A stretch of 64,000 bases of DNA from Ornithinimicrobium sp. (GTDB lineage: Bacteria > Actinomycetota > Actinomycetes > Actinomycetales > Dermatophilaceae), in contig NZ_JAUNVI010000004.1 of the NCBI RefSeq assembly GCF_030537745.1, positions 26,358 to 90,357 on the forward strand. Direction: 5' to 3'. How positions within the stretch are numbered: position 1 is the first letter of the stretch; each line of letters begins with the position of its first letter. A program made the position numbers and the translations under genes. This document shows positions 1 to 9,390 of this stretch, piece after piece. The notes under the pieces are model-generated. The model was not told where the DNA came from. It made no database searches and saw nothing but the letters and a program-made list of their open reading frames with translations.

Positions 1-1523
1 CCACCGGTCGCCCGGGCCGCCAGCGCGTCCTTGATGGGGTAAAGGACGTTGTCGGAGCCCAAGGCCGCGACCCGCACCTCGTCCAGATGGCGCTGCACGG
101 AGCCATCGTCGCGCTCGGCGCGCAGCCGCTCCAGCCGCTCCGTCTGCGCCTGCTCGAGAGCGGGGTCGACGCGGAGCGGCTCATAGTGCTCCTCGTCGTC
201 GATCGTGTATGCGTTCTGGCCGACGATGACGCGCTCGCCGGAGTCGATCTGCAGCGCGTTCTCGTAGGCGGACTGCTCGATCTCCCCCTTCTGGAAGCCC
301 TGCTCGATGGCGGCCACCGCTCCCCCGCGGTCATCGACCGCCTGGATCAGTGCCAGCACCGCTTCCTCGAGGTCGTCGGTCATCGACTCCACGACATACG
401 AACCGGCGAACGGGTCGACGGTCTTGGTGACGTCGGTCTCGTAGGCGAGGACCTGCTGGGTCCGCAGCGCCAGTCGGGCCGCCTTGGCCGACGGCAACGC
501 GAGGGCTTCGTCGAAGGAGTTGGTATGCAGTGACTGCGTCCCTCCGAGCACTGCGCCCAGCCCTTGCAACGCCACCCGGACCAGGTTGATCTCCGGCTGC
601 TGGGCGGTCAGCTGCACACCCGCGGTCTGGGTGTGGAAGCGCAGCATCATCGACTTGGGATTCTGCGCGCCGAACTCCTCCTTCATGATCCGCGCCCAGA
701 TCCGACGTGCCGCACGGAACTTGGCGACCTCCTCCAGCAGCGTCGTGCGGGCCACGAAGAAGAAGGACAGTCGCGGGGCGAAGTCGTCCACCTGCAGACC
801 CGCGTCGATCGCCGCCTGGACGTAGGCCTTGGCGTTGGACAGGGTGAACGCGATCTCCTGCACGGGCGTGGCACCGGCCTCGGCCATGTGGTAGCCAGAG
901 ATGGAGATGGTGTTCCACCGCGGGATCTCGGCCTGGCAGTAGGCGAAGATGTTGGAGATCAGCCGCAGCGACTCCGCCGGCGGGTAGATGTAGGTGCCCC
1001 GGGCGATGTACTCCTTGAGCACGTCGTTCTGGATGGTGCCGGTGAGCTTGGTGGCGGGGATGCCGTTGCCCTCGGCGACCAGCTGATACATGAGCAGGAG
1101 CACCGCGGCGGGGGCATTGATCGTCATCGAGGTGGAGACCTCGTCCAGCGGGAGTCCGTCGAAGAGCAGCCGCATGTCCTCGACCGAGTCGATCGCCACG
1201 CCGACCTTGCCGACCTCACCGCTGGCCAGCGTGTGATCGGAGTCGTAACCCATCTGGGTCGGCAGGTCGAAGGCGACGGACAGGCCCCCGGTGCCGTTGG
1301 CCACCAGCTCGCGGTAGCGGGCGTTGGACTCCGCGGCGGTGCCGAAGCCGGCGTACTGGCGCATCGTCCAGGGCCGCCCCGTGTACATCGTCGGGTAGGG
1401 CCCGCGGGTGAAGGGGAAGGATCCCGGCTCCCCCAATGCGGTGGCCGGCTCAAAGCCGGACTGATCCTGCGGCCCGTAAACCGACTTGATGGGCAGCCCC
1501 GACTCGGTCGTCACCTCTGACAT
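1..1523 (-). CDS. Methylmalonyl-CoA mutase large (catalytic) subunit, 3' end cut by window
   Basis: Catalytic TIM-barrel subunit of coenzyme B12-dependent methylmalonyl-CoA mutase, interconverting (R)-methylmalonyl-CoA and succinyl-CoA in propionate/odd-chain metabolism. ATG at 1523 gives [13 protein letters not shown]; 507 codons are present and only roughly the last 20-40 residues should be missing. The substrate motif [11 protein letters not shown] carries Arg55 and Tyr57, Arg175 lies in [10 protein letters not shown] and His212 in SGYHM. These match Tyr89/Arg207/His244 of the Propionibacterium enzyme, and isobutyryl-CoA mutases have Phe/Gln at the first two, so methylmalonyl-CoA specificity is inferred. 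There is no B12-binding domain in the visible part; that domain is a separate gene at 16038-16460, as in split actinobacterial mutases. A TAGGCT -10 box at 1529-1534 lies 5-7 nt from the ATG, so the mRNA may be leaderless. Confidence 0.93.
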   Translation of the reverse strand, partial: MSEVTTESGLPIKSVYGPQDQSGFEPATALGEPGSFPFTRGPYPTMYTGRPWTMRQYAGFGTAAESNARYRELVANGTGGLSVAFDLPTQMGYDSDHTLASGEVGKVGVAIDSVEDMRLLFDGLPLDEVSTSMTINAPAAVLLLMYQLVAEGNGIPATKLTGTIQNDVLKEYIARGTYIYPPAESLRLISNIFAYCQAEIPRWNTISISGYHMAEAGATPVQEIAFTLSNAKAYVQAAIDAGLQVDDFAPRLSFFFVARTTLLEEVAKFRAARRIWARIMKEEFGAQNPKSMMLRFHTQTAGVQLTAQQPEINLVRVALQGLGAVLGGTQSLHTNSFDEALALPSAKAARLALRTQQVLAYETDVTKTVDPFAGSYVVESMTDDLEEAVLALIQAVDDRGGAVAAIEQGFQKGEIEQSAYENALQIDSGERVIVGQNAYTIDDEEHYEPLRVDPALEQAQTERLERLRAERDDGSVQRHLDEVRVAALGSDNVLYPIKDALAARATG

Positions 1524-1562
1524 GTCTCCCAGCCTACTGGTGGGCCGGCGAGCGCTCCGACA

Positions 1563-2651
1563 TCAGGCGGTGGCCTCGACCGCATCGGCCACCAGAGTCG
1601 GGCCCGCGTAGATCAAGCCGGAGTAAAGCTGGACGAGGCTGGCGCCGGCATCGACGAGGGCCCGCGCGTCCGCGCCCGTCATGACGCCGCCGACGCCTAC
1701 CACGGGCAGGGTCGTCCGGTTCGCGACGTAGGCGACGACCTCCCGGGCCCGTTGGGTGAGCGGGGCACCGCTGAGGCCGCCCGCCTCGGACTCCGCCCGC
1801 GTGCGCTCCGAGGGTGCGACCGACTCACGGGACAGGGTCGTGTTCGTCGCGATGACACCACCGACCCCTGCCTCGAGCGCGACCTCGAGGGCCTCCTCGA
1901 GCGCGGGATCGCTCAGGTCCGGAGCGAGCTTGACCAGGACGGGGACCTGCCCCGCGGCACGGACCACCGCAGAGAGCAGCTCGCGCAGCGGTCCGGCGTC
2001 CTGCAGCGAACGCAGACCTGGGGTGTTGGGGCTGGAGACGTTGACCGCGAGATAGTCGGCCAGCCCTGCCAGCGCGGTCACCGACTCCAGGTAGTCCGCC
2101 ACCGCCTCCTCGACGGGGGTCGCCTTGTTCTTACCGATGCTCACGCCGACCGGGATCCGGACCAGACCTGCCTCCCGCGCGTCTCGCAGCCGGTGAGCCA
2201 AGGCATGCACGCCCCGGTTGTTGAAGCCCATCCTGTTGATCACGGCGTGGGAGTGTGGCAGCCGCACGAGCCTGGGTCGCGGATTGCCGGGCTGCGACCG
2301 CGGGGTGACGGTGCCGAGCTCGACGTGCCCGAAACCCAACGACCCCCAGGTCGCGACGCCGCGACCGTCCTTGTCCATGCCCGCGGCCAGCCCTATCCGG
2401 TGCGGGAAGCTCAGTCCAAGCAGCTCGATCGGCCCACTCATCGCGGCGTGCGCCGGCCCCACGGCATACCCCGCGAGCACGGTGAGCGCTCGCAGCGGCG
2501 CGGTGCGCCCGAGCAGGTCCGCCGCCACGACCGTGCCGTGGTGCGCCGTCTCGGCGTCAAGTCGCCACAGGAGCGGCTTGCCCAACTGGGTGTATGCGGT
2601 GGCTCCCGCGTCGCGGGCCAGTCGCCTGATGGGGAGGGCTCGGGACGCCAT
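1563..2651 (-). CDS. pyrD: Dihydroorotate dehydrogenase (quinone), class 2
   Basis: Oxidises dihydroorotate to orotate with FMN and passes electrons to membrane quinone, the fourth step of pyrimidine synthesis. The 362-residue length and the amphipathic N-terminal segment before the barrel are those of class 2 enzymes. Visible motifs are [19 protein letters not shown], the active-site Ser stretch [10 protein letters not shown] near residue 190, NTTLSR, and the FMN phosphate site VGVGGV followed by a [10 protein letters not shown] stretch. I chose ATG 2651 because homology begins at [11 protein letters not shown] and an open extension upstream runs across the divergent gene. A TAGGGT -10 (2659-2664) sits 7 nt before the ATG. 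Shares a 42-bp divergent promoter region with manC. Confidence 0.96.
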   Translation of the reverse strand: MASRALPIRRLARDAGATAYTQLGKPLLWRLDAETAHHGTVVAADLLGRTAPLRALTVLAGYAVGPAHAAMSGPIELLGLSFPHRIGLAAGMDKDGRGVATWGSLGFGHVELGTVTPRSQPGNPRPRLVRLPHSHAVINRMGFNNRGVHALAHRLRDAREAGLVRIPVGVSIGKNKATPVEEAVADYLESVTALAGLADYLAVNVSSPNTPGLRSLQDAGPLRELLSAVVRAAGQVPVLVKLAPDLSDPALEEALEVALEAGVGGVIATNTTLSRESVAPSERTRAESEAGGLSGAPLTQRAREVVAYVANRTTLPVVGVGGVMTGADARALVDAGASLVQLYSGLIYAGPTLVADAVEATA

Positions 2652-2658
2652 GGCGACC

Positions 2659-2686
2659 ACCCTACGGCTCGGCGCGTGCCTAGACT
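2659..2686. promoter_or_regulatory. Divergent leaderless-type promoters for pyrD and manC
   Basis: In the 42-bp gap between the divergent starts there is a -10 box TAGGGT reading left (2659-2664, 7 nt from the pyrD ATG) and a -10 box TAGACT reading right (2681-2686, 7 nt from the manC ATG). Neither gene has a Shine-Dalgarno at a useful distance, so both mRNAs are predicted to start at or within a base or two of the start codon. No clear -35 is seen, which is common for actinobacterial promoters. Confidence 0.6.
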
Positions 2687-2693
2687 TGCCGAC

Positions 2694-3806
2694 ATGCCTA
2701 CTCCCGAGCCGGTCGAGGATGACGTCGCCGACTTCACTGCCGTCATCCCGGCCGGGGGGATGGGGACGCGACTGTGGCCACTCAGCCGGGCCTCCTCCCC
2801 CAAGTTCCTGCAGGACCTGACCGGGACTGGCCAATCCTTGCTCCAGGCGACGAGCGAGCGGCTGGCCACGCTCGTGGGAGATCGGATCATCGTCGTGACG
2901 GGTGCGCGGCACGAAGACTCCGTGCGAAGGCAGTTGCCCCAGCTGAGCGCCGACAACTTCCTGGTCGAGCCGGCGCCACGGGACTCCATGCCCGCGATCG
3001 GGCTGGCCGCCGCCGTGCTCGAGCGACGTGACCCGGAGGCGGTGCTGGGCTCCTTCGCCGCCGACCACCTCATCAGTGACCTGGACGTCTTCGGCGACTG
3101 CGTGCGACAGGCCGTCGTCGCGGCGAGGCAGGGCTCGCTGGTGACGCTCGGCATCACCCCGACCTATCCCTCCACCGCGTTCGGCTATATCAAGGTCGGC
3201 GACCCCCGGCGCGTGCCCGGGGCCCCGGGCCTGCGCCATGTCGACGCCTTCGTGGAGAAGCCGGACGCAGCACGCGCCACCACCTACCTCGACTCCGGGC
3301 AGTACTTGTGGAACGCCGGGATGTTCATCGTGAAGGCGACCGTGCTCCTTGATCTCCTCGCCACCCAGCACCCGAAGATGGTGCAGGTGCTCCGCGCGAT
3401 CGCTGCCGCGCCCGAGCGCCTCTCCGAGCTGTGGGGGTCACTGGCCAAGATCTCCATCGACCATGCCGTCGCCGAGCCCGCGGCAGCCGCGGGCTTCCTC
3501 GTCGTGGTGCCGGCGTCCTTCGCCTGGGACGACGTCGGCGACTTCGCCTCCCTCAGCACGATCCTGTCCGAGTCCGCCGAACAACCGGGGCTGCGCATCC
3601 TCGGCGACCCCGCCCTCGTCGTCAACCGGGGCGCCACCGGCGTGGTCGCCGCAGGAAGCGGGCGGACCGTGGTCACGCTCGGGGTCCGCGACATCGTGGT
3701 GATCGACACCCCCGACGCCCTGCTCGTGACCACCCGTGAGCACTGCCAGGACGTCAAGCAGGTCGTGGAGACGCTGCAGAGCGTCGGGCGGGAGGACCTG
3801 ACCTGA
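2694..3806 (+). CDS. manC: Mannose-1-phosphate guanylyltransferase
   Basis: Makes GDP-mannose from GTP and mannose 1-phosphate, the donor for mannosylated glycolipids and glycans. The 370-residue protein has the nucleotidyltransferase signature [17 protein letters not shown] at the N-terminus, [17 protein letters not shown], the SFAADHLI metal/nucleotide stretch, FGYIKVG, FVEKPD and the WNAGMF motif typical of mannose-1-phosphate guanylyltransferases. There is no C-terminal mannose-6-phosphate isomerase domain, so it is the short monofunctional form. ATG 2694 is chosen because conserved sequence starts shortly after it and a TAGACT -10 box lies 7 nt upstream. The mannosyltransferase gene that follows could use its product. 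Confidence 0.93.
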   Translation: MPTPEPVEDDVADFTAVIPAGGMGTRLWPLSRASSPKFLQDLTGTGQSLLQATSERLATLVGDRIIVVTGARHEDSVRRQLPQLSADNFLVEPAPRDSMPAIGLAAAVLERRDPEAVLGSFAADHLISDLDVFGDCVRQAVVAARQGSLVTLGITPTYPSTAFGYIKVGDPRRVPGAPGLRHVDAFVEKPDAARATTYLDSGQYLWNAGMFIVKATVLLDLLATQHPKMVQVLRAIAAAPERLSELWGSLAKISIDHAVAEPAAAAGFLVVVPASFAWDDVGDFASLSTILSESAEQPGLRILGDPALVVNRGATGVVAAGSGRTVVTLGVRDIVVIDTPDALLVTTREHCQDVKQVVETLQSVGREDLT

Positions 3807-3943
3807 GTCGTCATACCCCAGACCTCCTTGGCCCCACCCGCCGTCTGCGGGACGGTCTTGGCCATCCGCTCCTCACCCGACGTTCAGTCGATCACTCCCC
3901 TGCGATCACCGGCCCGTCCGCTGCCGTGGAGAGACTCGAGCAT

Positions 3944-5104
3944 GTGCGGGTCGTCATCGTCACCGAGTCATTCCTCCCGGCGCTCAATGGCGTCACGACC
4001 AGCGTCTGCAAGGTGCTGGAATGCCTGCGAGACCTTGGTCACGACGCGCTCGTGATCGCGCCGGGCACCAGCCCGTGGAGCCCCACGATGACGCCGGAGC
4101 ACTACGCCGGCTACCCCGTGCACAGCGTGACCAGCGTCCCGGTCCGACAGTTCCGGGTCGGGCTGCCCTCCTATGAGATCGAGACGGTGCTGCACCGGTT
4201 CCGCCCTGACGTCATGCACGTCGCTTCGCCGTTCGTGCTCGGGGTGCGCGGACTGACGGCGGCGAGGGCGCTCGCGATCCCATCCGTGGCGATCTATCAG
4301 ACCGATATGCCTTCCTACATCAAGCAGCACATGGGCCCGGCCGGCGACCTGACGGCCCGCGCGGCCTGGCGCTGGATCCGGCGGATCCACCAGCAGGCCG
4401 ACCTGACGCTGGCGCCGTCCCAGGCAGCCCTGGCAGATCTGGCCGCTCACGACGTGCCTCGGATCGGGCTATGGGGACGCGGCGTGGACTCCGACCTCTT
4501 CACCCCCGACCGACGCGCCGACCCGGAGACTCGCGCCCTGCGCGCGCGGCTTGCACCCAACGGCGAGACGCTGCTCGGGTATGTCGGACGGTTGGCTCCG
4601 GAGAAGGAGCTGCACCGGCTCTCCGAACTGGCCAGGATGCCGGGGACGCGCCTGGTGTTGGTGGGTGAGGGGCCGAGTCGGGAAATGCTCGAGGCACAGT
4701 TGCCGGGCGCCGCCTTCTTGGGGCGGCGCGAGGGACTGCAGCTCGCACAGGCCTATGGGGTGTTCGACCTTTTCGTGCACACCGGGACCCGCGAGACGTT
4801 CGGTCAGACCTTGCAGGAAGCGGCCGCGGCTGGTCTGCCGGTCGTCGCGCCCGCGCGTGGAGGTCCGCTCGACATCGTGGCGGTGAATATCACCGGGGAC
4901 CTCTTCGACCCGGACGTGCCCGGCGACCTGGCGGCCACGGTGCGTCCACTGGCGGCCACCACGGAAGCAGCGGCCCAGCGCCGTCACGCGATGGGGCTCG
5001 CCGGTCGGGAGAGGGTCAAGGCCCGGTCATGGCCCGCCCTGGTCGATCAGCTCATCGACCATTACTCGATGGCGATCGCGGCCTTCTCCGAGTCGGTGGC
5101 CTGA
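3944..5104 (+). CDS. GDP-mannose-dependent alpha-mannosyltransferase, GT4 family (MgtA-like)
   Basis: A GT-B fold retaining glycosyltransferase of about 386 residues. The N-terminus RVVIVTESFLPALNGVTTSV and the segment FQ/YQTDMPSY with RAAWRWIRRIHQQADLTLAPS closely follow mycobacterial MgtA (Rv0557) and related mannosyltransferases acting on glycolipid acceptors in the cytoplasmic membrane. The C-terminal donor site shows GYVGRLAPEKEL, LVLVGEGPSR and the EX7E motif within HTGTRETFGQTLQEAAAAGLPVVA. I prefer GTG 3944 because GGAGAG at 3928-3933 is correctly spaced and the conserved fold starts there; GTG 3926 adds six residues and has no SD. It follows manC, suggesting a mannosyl-glycolipid pathway. 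The exact acceptor cannot be read from sequence. Confidence 0.88.
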   Translation: MRVVIVTESFLPALNGVTTSVCKVLECLRDLGHDALVIAPGTSPWSPTMTPEHYAGYPVHSVTSVPVRQFRVGLPSYEIETVLHRFRPDVMHVASPFVLGVRGLTAARALAIPSVAIYQTDMPSYIKQHMGPAGDLTARAAWRWIRRIHQQADLTLAPSQAALADLAAHDVPRIGLWGRGVDSDLFTPDRRADPETRALRARLAPNGETLLGYVGRLAPEKELHRLSELARMPGTRLVLVGEGPSREMLEAQLPGAAFLGRREGLQLAQAYGVFDLFVHTGTRETFGQTLQEAAAAGLPVVAPARGGPLDIVAVNITGDLFDPDVPGDLAATVRPLAATTEAAAQRRHAMGLAGRERVKARSWPALVDQLIDHYSMAIAAFSESVA

Positions 5105-5137
5105 GAGCGGGTCCATCAGGCCCCGACTGCACGGCCC

Positions 5138-5677
5138 TCACGCCTGGAGCACAAACTCCTCGACAACCTGCCACACGCCGTCGCCGCCGTGCAGGTAGAG
5201 CCGGAAGCTGGTTGCCGGGAACCGGCAGGTGAAGGCCGCGAGGTCGGAAAACGCCCCATCCAGCATGGCCGCCGGCTCGTCATGCAGCAGCGTCACGTGG
5301 GGGTGGTAGGGAAAGAGCAGATCACGGTGGACCGGTCCGTTGCGGATCGCCTGCTCTAACCGTTCGCAGCTGCTCACCCCCTGGGCGAGCTGGATGAAGA
5401 CCACGTCAGAAAGGGGCCGAAAGGTCCCCGTGCCGCGCAACTGCACGGTAAACGCGCTGTGGCCGGCCGCGACCGAGGCCAGGTGCCGGCGCAAAGGACA
5501 CACCTGCTCGGGCTCCACTGGCGTGGGCGGTAGCAAAGTGATGTGGGTGGGGATGTTGCGGGCCCGCTCCTCCCCATAACCCATCCGCGTCTTGTGCAGA
5601 AAGCTCCCCCACGGCTCGGGGACCGGGATCGCCACCCCGACCACCGGGGTGGCGCGAGAGGGAGCGGCGAAAGTCAC
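5138..5677 (-). CDS. 2'-5' RNA ligase / cyclic phosphodiesterase family protein (2H phosphoesterase)
   Basis: A 179-residue two-histidine phosphoesterase. Both catalytic HxT motifs are visible: HITL at His45 and HVTL within YHPHVTLLHD in the C-terminal half. Members hydrolyse or ligate 2',3'-cyclic or 2'-5' phosphodiesters in RNA, but the physiological substrate in actinobacteria is not established. It converges with the mannosyltransferase gene with a 33-nt gap and has no obvious operon partner. The start MTFAAPSRATPVV places the first beta-strand VVGVAIPVP at the expected place. Confidence 0.85.
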   Translation of the reverse strand: MTFAAPSRATPVVGVAIPVPEPWGSFLHKTRMGYGEERARNIPTHITLLPPTPVEPEQVCPLRRHLASVAAGHSAFTVQLRGTGTFRPLSDVVFIQLAQGVSSCERLEQAIRNGPVHRDLLFPYHPHVTLLHDEPAAMLDGAFSDLAAFTCRFPATSFRLYLHGGDGVWQVVEEFVLQA

Positions 5678-5756
5678 GCGGGCCAGCCTACCTGTGCCAT
5701 CGCTGCGGTGGCCTCCCTTGGGCGGGGAGCGGCTACCCCACCCAGAAAGGAGTCAC

Positions 5757-5794
5757 AGATCGGGCCTCGCCACATGTGCGGCAAGGCCCGATCT
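5757..5794 (-). terminator. Hairpin downstream of the LysM gene
   Basis: Perfect 11-bp inverted repeat AGATCGGGCCT / AGGCCCGATCT (5757-5767 and 5784-5794) with further pairing possible in the loop. It lies 15 nt past the stop of the leftward LysM gene. There is no T-tract, as is usual for actinobacterial hairpin terminators. It could also serve rightward reads. Confidence 0.7.
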
Positions 5795-5808
5795 GGTCAA
5801 GCAAGGAT

Positions 5809-6384
5809 CTAGTTGTGCGGGATCTTGAAAACCTGGCCGGGGTAGATCAGGTCCGGGTTGTCCAGGTTGTTCAGCTTGGCCATCTCACGCCAGTCCACCC
5901 CGTGGCGGGCGGCGATGCCGGAGAGGGTGTCCCCGGAGACCACCGTCACGGTGCGGTGCTCGTCGGCCTTTTTCGCTGCGGCCTCCTTCTTGGCGGCGGC
6001 TTCCTTCTTCTCCGGGGCTTCCTTCTTCTCCGCAGCCTCGCGCTCGGCCTTGGCGGTCTTCTCGGCGGCGTCCTCCTGGGCCTTCGCCTTCTTCTCCGCA
6101 GCCTCGGCGTCTGCCTTTACGGCGTCCTCCTTGGCCTTGGCGGCATCCTCGACGGTGGTGCTATCGGACGGGTCCGCAGCCTTGCGCGCGGCCTCTTCCG
6201 CCTTACGCGCAGCTTCGTCGGCGCGCTGCTGCGCGTCGGCAGCGACCTTGTCCGCCTTCTCGCGAGCCTGCGTGGCAGCGGTCGCAGCGTCGGACTTGGC
6301 CTCGGCAGCATCCTTGGCGGCCTTGGTGGCGCGCTCCTTGTCGGATGTGGTGAGCGCATCCTTGACCTTGTCAAAGAAACCCAT
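5809..6384 (-). CDS. LysM-domain protein with Ala/Lys/Glu-rich helical stalk
   Basis: A 191-residue protein starting [15 protein letters not shown] at ATG 6384 behind a near-perfect SD (AGAAGGAGAT). Residues about 15-140 are built almost only of Ala, Lys, Glu, Asp and Arg in heptad-like runs such as [11 protein letters not shown], and should form a long charged helix or coiled coil. The C-terminal 50 residues are a LysM module: [26 protein letters not shown] ending [11 protein letters not shown]. LysM binds N-acetylglucosamine polymers such as peptidoglycan, yet no signal peptide or transmembrane segment is visible at the N-terminus. Localisation is therefore unclear. A stress-related role is only a guess. 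Confidence 0.85.
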   Translation of the reverse strand: MGFFDKVKDALTTSDKERATKAAKDAAEAKSDAATAATQAREKADKVAADAQQRADEAARKAEEAARKAADPSDSTTVEDAAKAKEDAVKADAEAAEKKAKAQEDAAEKTAKAEREAAEKKEAPEKKEAAAKKEAAAKKADEHRTVTVVSGDTLSGIAARHGVDWREMAKLNNLDNPDLIYPGQVFKIPHN

Positions 6385-6613
6385 CGGCAAATCTCCTTCT
6401 GGCCGGCGCGGACGGGGTGAGTCCACCCTCGGGTGTCCGAGCCTGGTCCTAGGAGACGTTAACCCGGCTCAGCGGTATCGGCTACTCGGCGGCCCCGCGT
6501 CCCCGAGACGAAGACGCGCCGGTGCAGTGCTAGCGTCGGACGCAGCGGCCCCTGCGTCAGTGGAACACACGCGGACCGTCCAGCCCGCACCTCCCACCGA
6601 AGGGACCCCCGTT

Positions 6614-7606
6614 GTGAACACCCCCGTCAAGGTCGCTGTCACCGGCGCGGCCGGCCAGATCGGTTACAGCCTCCTCTTCCGGATCGCCTCCGGGGCTCTC
6701 CTGGGCAAGGACACCCCCATCGAGCTGCGGCTGCTGGAGATCACCCCCGCCCTCAAGGCCCTCGAGGGTGTGGTCATGGAACTGGACGACTGCGCCTTCC
6801 CCACGCTGGCGAACGTCCAGATCGGCGATGACCCCAACATCATGTTCGACGGCGTCAACATCGCCCTGCTCGTCGGGGCCCGCCCCCGCGGCAAAGGCAT
6901 GGAGCGCAGCGATCTGCTCGCAGCCAACGGCGCGATCTTCACCGCACAGGGGCGTGCTCTCAACGACCACGCAGCCGACGACGTCCGCATCTCCGTGACC
7001 GGCAACCCCGCCAACACCAATGCCCTCATCGCCATGAGCAACGCCCCGGACATCCCCTCCGAACGCTTCGTCGCTCTCACCCGGCTCGACCACAACAGGG
7101 CGATCGCCCAGCTTGCCGCCAAGGTCGGGGCACCAGTCAGCGACATCTCGCACATGACGATCTGGGGCAACCACTCGGCGACGCAGTACCCCGACCTCTT
7201 CCACGCCCAGGTGCGCGGCCAGAATGCCGTCGAGGTCATCAGTGACCAGGACTGGATCGAGAACACCTTCATCCCCACCGTCGCCAAGCGTGGCGCCGCG
7301 ATCATCGAAGCACGAGGTTCGTCCTCGGCAGCCTCCGCCGCGTCCGCGACCATCGACCACACCCGCGACTGGCTGACTGGCTCGCCCGAGGGCGACTGGG
7401 TCTCCATGGCGGTCAGCTCCGACGGTTCCTACGGCGTGCCCGAAGGCTTGATCAGCTCCTTCCCGGTGACGACCACCGACGGCGGCAACTGGCAGATCGT
7501 CCAGGGTCTGGAGATCGACGATTTCTCACGCGGCAAGATCGACGCCACGGTCGCCGAGCTGGAGGACGAGCGCACGGCAGTCACCGAGCTCGGCCTGATC
7601 AGCTGA
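6614..7606 (+). CDS. mdh: Malate dehydrogenase
   Basis: NAD-dependent oxidation of malate to oxaloacetate in the TCA cycle, cytoplasmic. The 330-residue protein carries the dinucleotide motif [17 protein letters not shown], the substrate arginine region [22 protein letters not shown], the aspartate in LTRLDHNRA and the catalytic histidine in [12 protein letters not shown]. These are features of the long, cytosolic-type bacterial MDH found in actinobacteria. GTG 6614 is chosen because homology starts at [13 protein letters not shown] and AAGGGA lies about 10 nt upstream. A TAGCGT-like -10 lies near 6530. Ends at a 13-bp hairpin shared with the convergent DUF3017 gene. Confidence 0.97.
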   Translation: MNTPVKVAVTGAAGQIGYSLLFRIASGALLGKDTPIELRLLEITPALKALEGVVMELDDCAFPTLANVQIGDDPNIMFDGVNIALLVGARPRGKGMERSDLLAANGAIFTAQGRALNDHAADDVRISVTGNPANTNALIAMSNAPDIPSERFVALTRLDHNRAIAQLAAKVGAPVSDISHMTIWGNHSATQYPDLFHAQVRGQNAVEVISDQDWIENTFIPTVAKRGAAIIEARGSSSAASAASATIDHTRDWLTGSPEGDWVSMAVSSDGSYGVPEGLISSFPVTTTDGGNWQIVQGLEIDDFSRGKIDATVAELEDERTAVTELGLIS

Positions 7607-7617
7607 CCTAATCGACA

Positions 7618-7646
7618 ACCGCCCTCTCGATGGTCGAGAGGGCGGT
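7618..7646. terminator. Bidirectional terminator between mdh and DUF3017
   Basis: Perfect 13-bp stem ACCGCCCTCTCGA / TCGAGAGGGCGGT (7618-7630, 7634-7646) with a 3-nt loop, 12 nt after the mdh stop and abutting the stop codon of the leftward DUF3017 gene. The convergent arrangement suggests it ends both transcripts. Confidence 0.85.
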
Positions 7647-7987
7647 CAGGCGCCCAGACGCAGACTGCTGGCCAGCACCGCGATGGCCAGTCCGAGCAGG
7701 GTCAGGGTGAGGACGTCAAAAGCCTTGCCCCTCACCCGCAGACCGCCGGCACGCCGCTCGGGCAGCACCGCTCGAAGCAGCGCCAGCACGCCCATGGTGA
7801 CACCGACGGCATAGCCGAAGAACCGCAGGTTCTCGGCCATCAACAGAACGGTGGCCATCATGAGCCCGGCCACGCCGACCCACCAGGGACCCAGCGGTTG
7901 CCAGGGGCGCGCAGCCGCACGTTCGGCATCGGCATCGGATGCCCCAGCACGGGAGGCGCCGCCCTCACCGGACAGGGGATCGGTCAC
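7646..7987 (-). CDS. DUF3017 family small membrane protein
   Basis: A 113-residue protein with a charged N-terminal 30 residues, then three hydrophobic segments beginning [38 protein letters not shown] and [17 protein letters not shown]. It is the DUF3017 type that commonly follows folD in actinobacteria; the function is unknown. GTG 7987 overlaps the folD stop by four bases (GTGA), indicating translational coupling as the last gene of the purH-ACT-folD operon. Confidence 0.8.
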   Translation of the reverse strand: MTDPLSGEGGASRAGASDADAERAAARPWQPLGPWWVGVAGLMMATVLLMAENLRFFGYAVGVTMGVLALLRAVLPERRAGGLRVRGKAFDVLTLTLLGLAIAVLASSLRLGA

Positions 7988-8850
7988 GCGCCACGGGCCG
8001 CGGACAGGCCCGCCTCCCGTTCTGCAGCCTCGACGACGTTGGCCAGGAGCATGGCGCGCGTCATGGGGCCGACGCCGCCCGGGTTGGGCGAGATCCAGCC
8101 GGCCACCTCGGCGACGTCCGGGTGGACGTCGCCAGCGATCTTGCCGTCCCGGCGCGCCACCCCGACATCGAGCACGGCGGCACCTGGCTTGACCATGTCG
8201 GGCGTGATCAGATCGGGGACACCGGCGGCCGCGATCACGACATCGGCCCGGCGGGTAGCGGCCGCCAGGTCGCGAGTCCCGGTGTGGCACATGGTGACCG
8301 TCGCGTTCTCGCTGCGTCGGGTCAGGATCAGACCGAGCGGCCGTCCCACCGTCAGGCCGCGACCAACGACCACCACCTCCGCCCCGGCCAGCGGCACGCC
8401 ATATCTGCGCAGCAGCTCGACCGCCCCTACCGGCGTGCACGGCAGCGGCGCCGGCTCCCCCATCACCAGGCACCCCAGGTTGAAGGGGTGCAGGCCGTCG
8501 ACGTCCTTGCGCGGGTCGACGCGAGAGAGGATGGCGAACTCGTCCAGGCCCGTGGGTTGCTGCACCAGGTAGGCCGTGCACGCCGAGTCGGCGTTGAGGG
8601 CATCGACGAGCGCCAGCACCTCCTCGAGGGTGGCGTCAGTGGGCAGGTCGTGACGGAAACTGGTGATCCCAATCTCGGCGCAGTCCTTGTGCTTGGCACC
8701 CACATACCAGGTGCTGGCGGGGTTGTCGCCGACGAGCACAGTGGCCAGTCCGGGCACGATCCCACGCTCCGCCAGGACCGCGAGCCGCGCCCGCAGCTCG
8801 TCCTTGATCGTGGCCAGGACGACCCGTCCGTCCAGGATCGTGGCGCTCAT
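7984..8850 (-). CDS. folD: Bifunctional methylenetetrahydrofolate dehydrogenase/cyclohydrolase
   Basis: Interconverts 5,10-methylene-, methenyl- and 10-formyl-tetrahydrofolate with NADP, supplying 10-formyl-THF to PurH and PurN. The 288-residue length is standard. Visible are the active-site Tyr/Lys segment [17 protein letters not shown], the QQPT-like stretch [34 protein letters not shown], the nucleotide site [14 protein letters not shown] and the C-terminal [15 protein letters not shown] 8850 overlaps the upstream ACT gene stop (ATGA), and its stop overlaps the DUF3017 start (GTGA). It is therefore coupled on both sides and under the ZTP riboswitch upstream of purH. Confidence 0.97.
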   Translation of the reverse strand: MSATILDGRVVLATIKDELRARLAVLAERGIVPGLATVLVGDNPASTWYVGAKHKDCAEIGITSFRHDLPTDATLEEVLALVDALNADSACTAYLVQQPTGLDEFAILSRVDPRKDVDGLHPFNLGCLVMGEPAPLPCTPVGAVELLRRYGVPLAGAEVVVVGRGLTVGRPLGLILTRRSENATVTMCHTGTRDLAAATRRADVVIAAAGVPDLITPDMVKPGAAVLDVGVARRDGKIAGDVHPDVAEVAGWISPNPGGVGPMTRAMLLANVVEAAEREAGLSAARGA

Positions 8851-9368
8851 CGCTGCGTTCCTTCCAGGCTGATATCGACCATGAGCTCTCCGGCGAGCTC
8901 TTCCAGCGCGCTGCGCAGAGAGTCCAGCTCGGTGTCGGCGGACGGGTGCACGGTGGCGGACACCTCGAAGAGCTGCCCGCCAGCCATCGGCGCTGAGGTG
9001 GTGCGGCTGTCCAGTTCGCCGATGCTGACCTCGTGGTCGGCGAGCACCGTGCTGATCTCCCGGATGATCCCGGGCCGGTCGTTGCCGACCAGCTCCAAGT
9101 GCAGCGGCGCGAGGGCGACCCCAGCCTTGGGCTCGGCGACCTCGTGGACCGTCGTGTCCAGCACTCCTTCGAGCGGCTCGAGCGCCGCCGTCAGTGCTGC
9201 GACGTTGCTCTGCGGGACGTCGACCAGGACGATGCCAGCGAATTTGCCGGCGAGTTCGGTCAGCTGGCTGCGCCCCCAACCGCCTCCGTGTTCGGCGATG
9301 ACGTCGGCCAGCGCACTGACCAGTCCAGCTCGATCGTCACCGATGACAGTCAGCACAAGGGTAGCCAT
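8847..9368 (-). CDS. Tandem ACT-domain protein (GcvR-like)
   Basis: A 173-residue protein made of two ACT modules, [24 protein letters not shown] at the start and [19 protein letters not shown] in the second half. Each has the typical ligand-loop DRAG or DRPG. ACT pairs bind small effectors, usually amino acids; the closest known relative type is GcvR, the glycine-cleavage repressor partner, so a glycine/one-carbon sensing role beside purH and folD is plausible but inferred. It starts 22 nt after purH and its stop overlaps the folD ATG. Confidence 0.82.
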   Translation of the reverse strand: MATLVLTVIGDDRAGLVSALADVIAEHGGGWGRSQLTELAGKFAGIVLVDVPQSNVAALTAALEPLEGVLDTTVHEVAEPKAGVALAPLHLELVGNDRPGIIREISTVLADHEVSIGELDSRTTSAPMAGGQLFEVSATVHPSADTELDSLRSALEELAGELMVDISLEGTQR

Positions 9369-9390
9369 GTCGACGACTCTAGCGAGGACG

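Noticed and set aside
564-1520. A 318-codon plus-strand frame at the window start
   Set aside because: Antisense to the methylmalonyl-CoA mutase subunit, whose frame is open to the edge and shows all catalytic motifs.
2652-3371. 240-codon N-terminal extension of pyrD
   Set aside because: It is antisense to manC and has no homology; the true class 2 N-terminus begins at ATG 2651.
3841-3875. Weak hairpin CCGTC/GACGG after manC as a terminator
   Set aside because: Only five base pairs and no T-tract; not enough to call.
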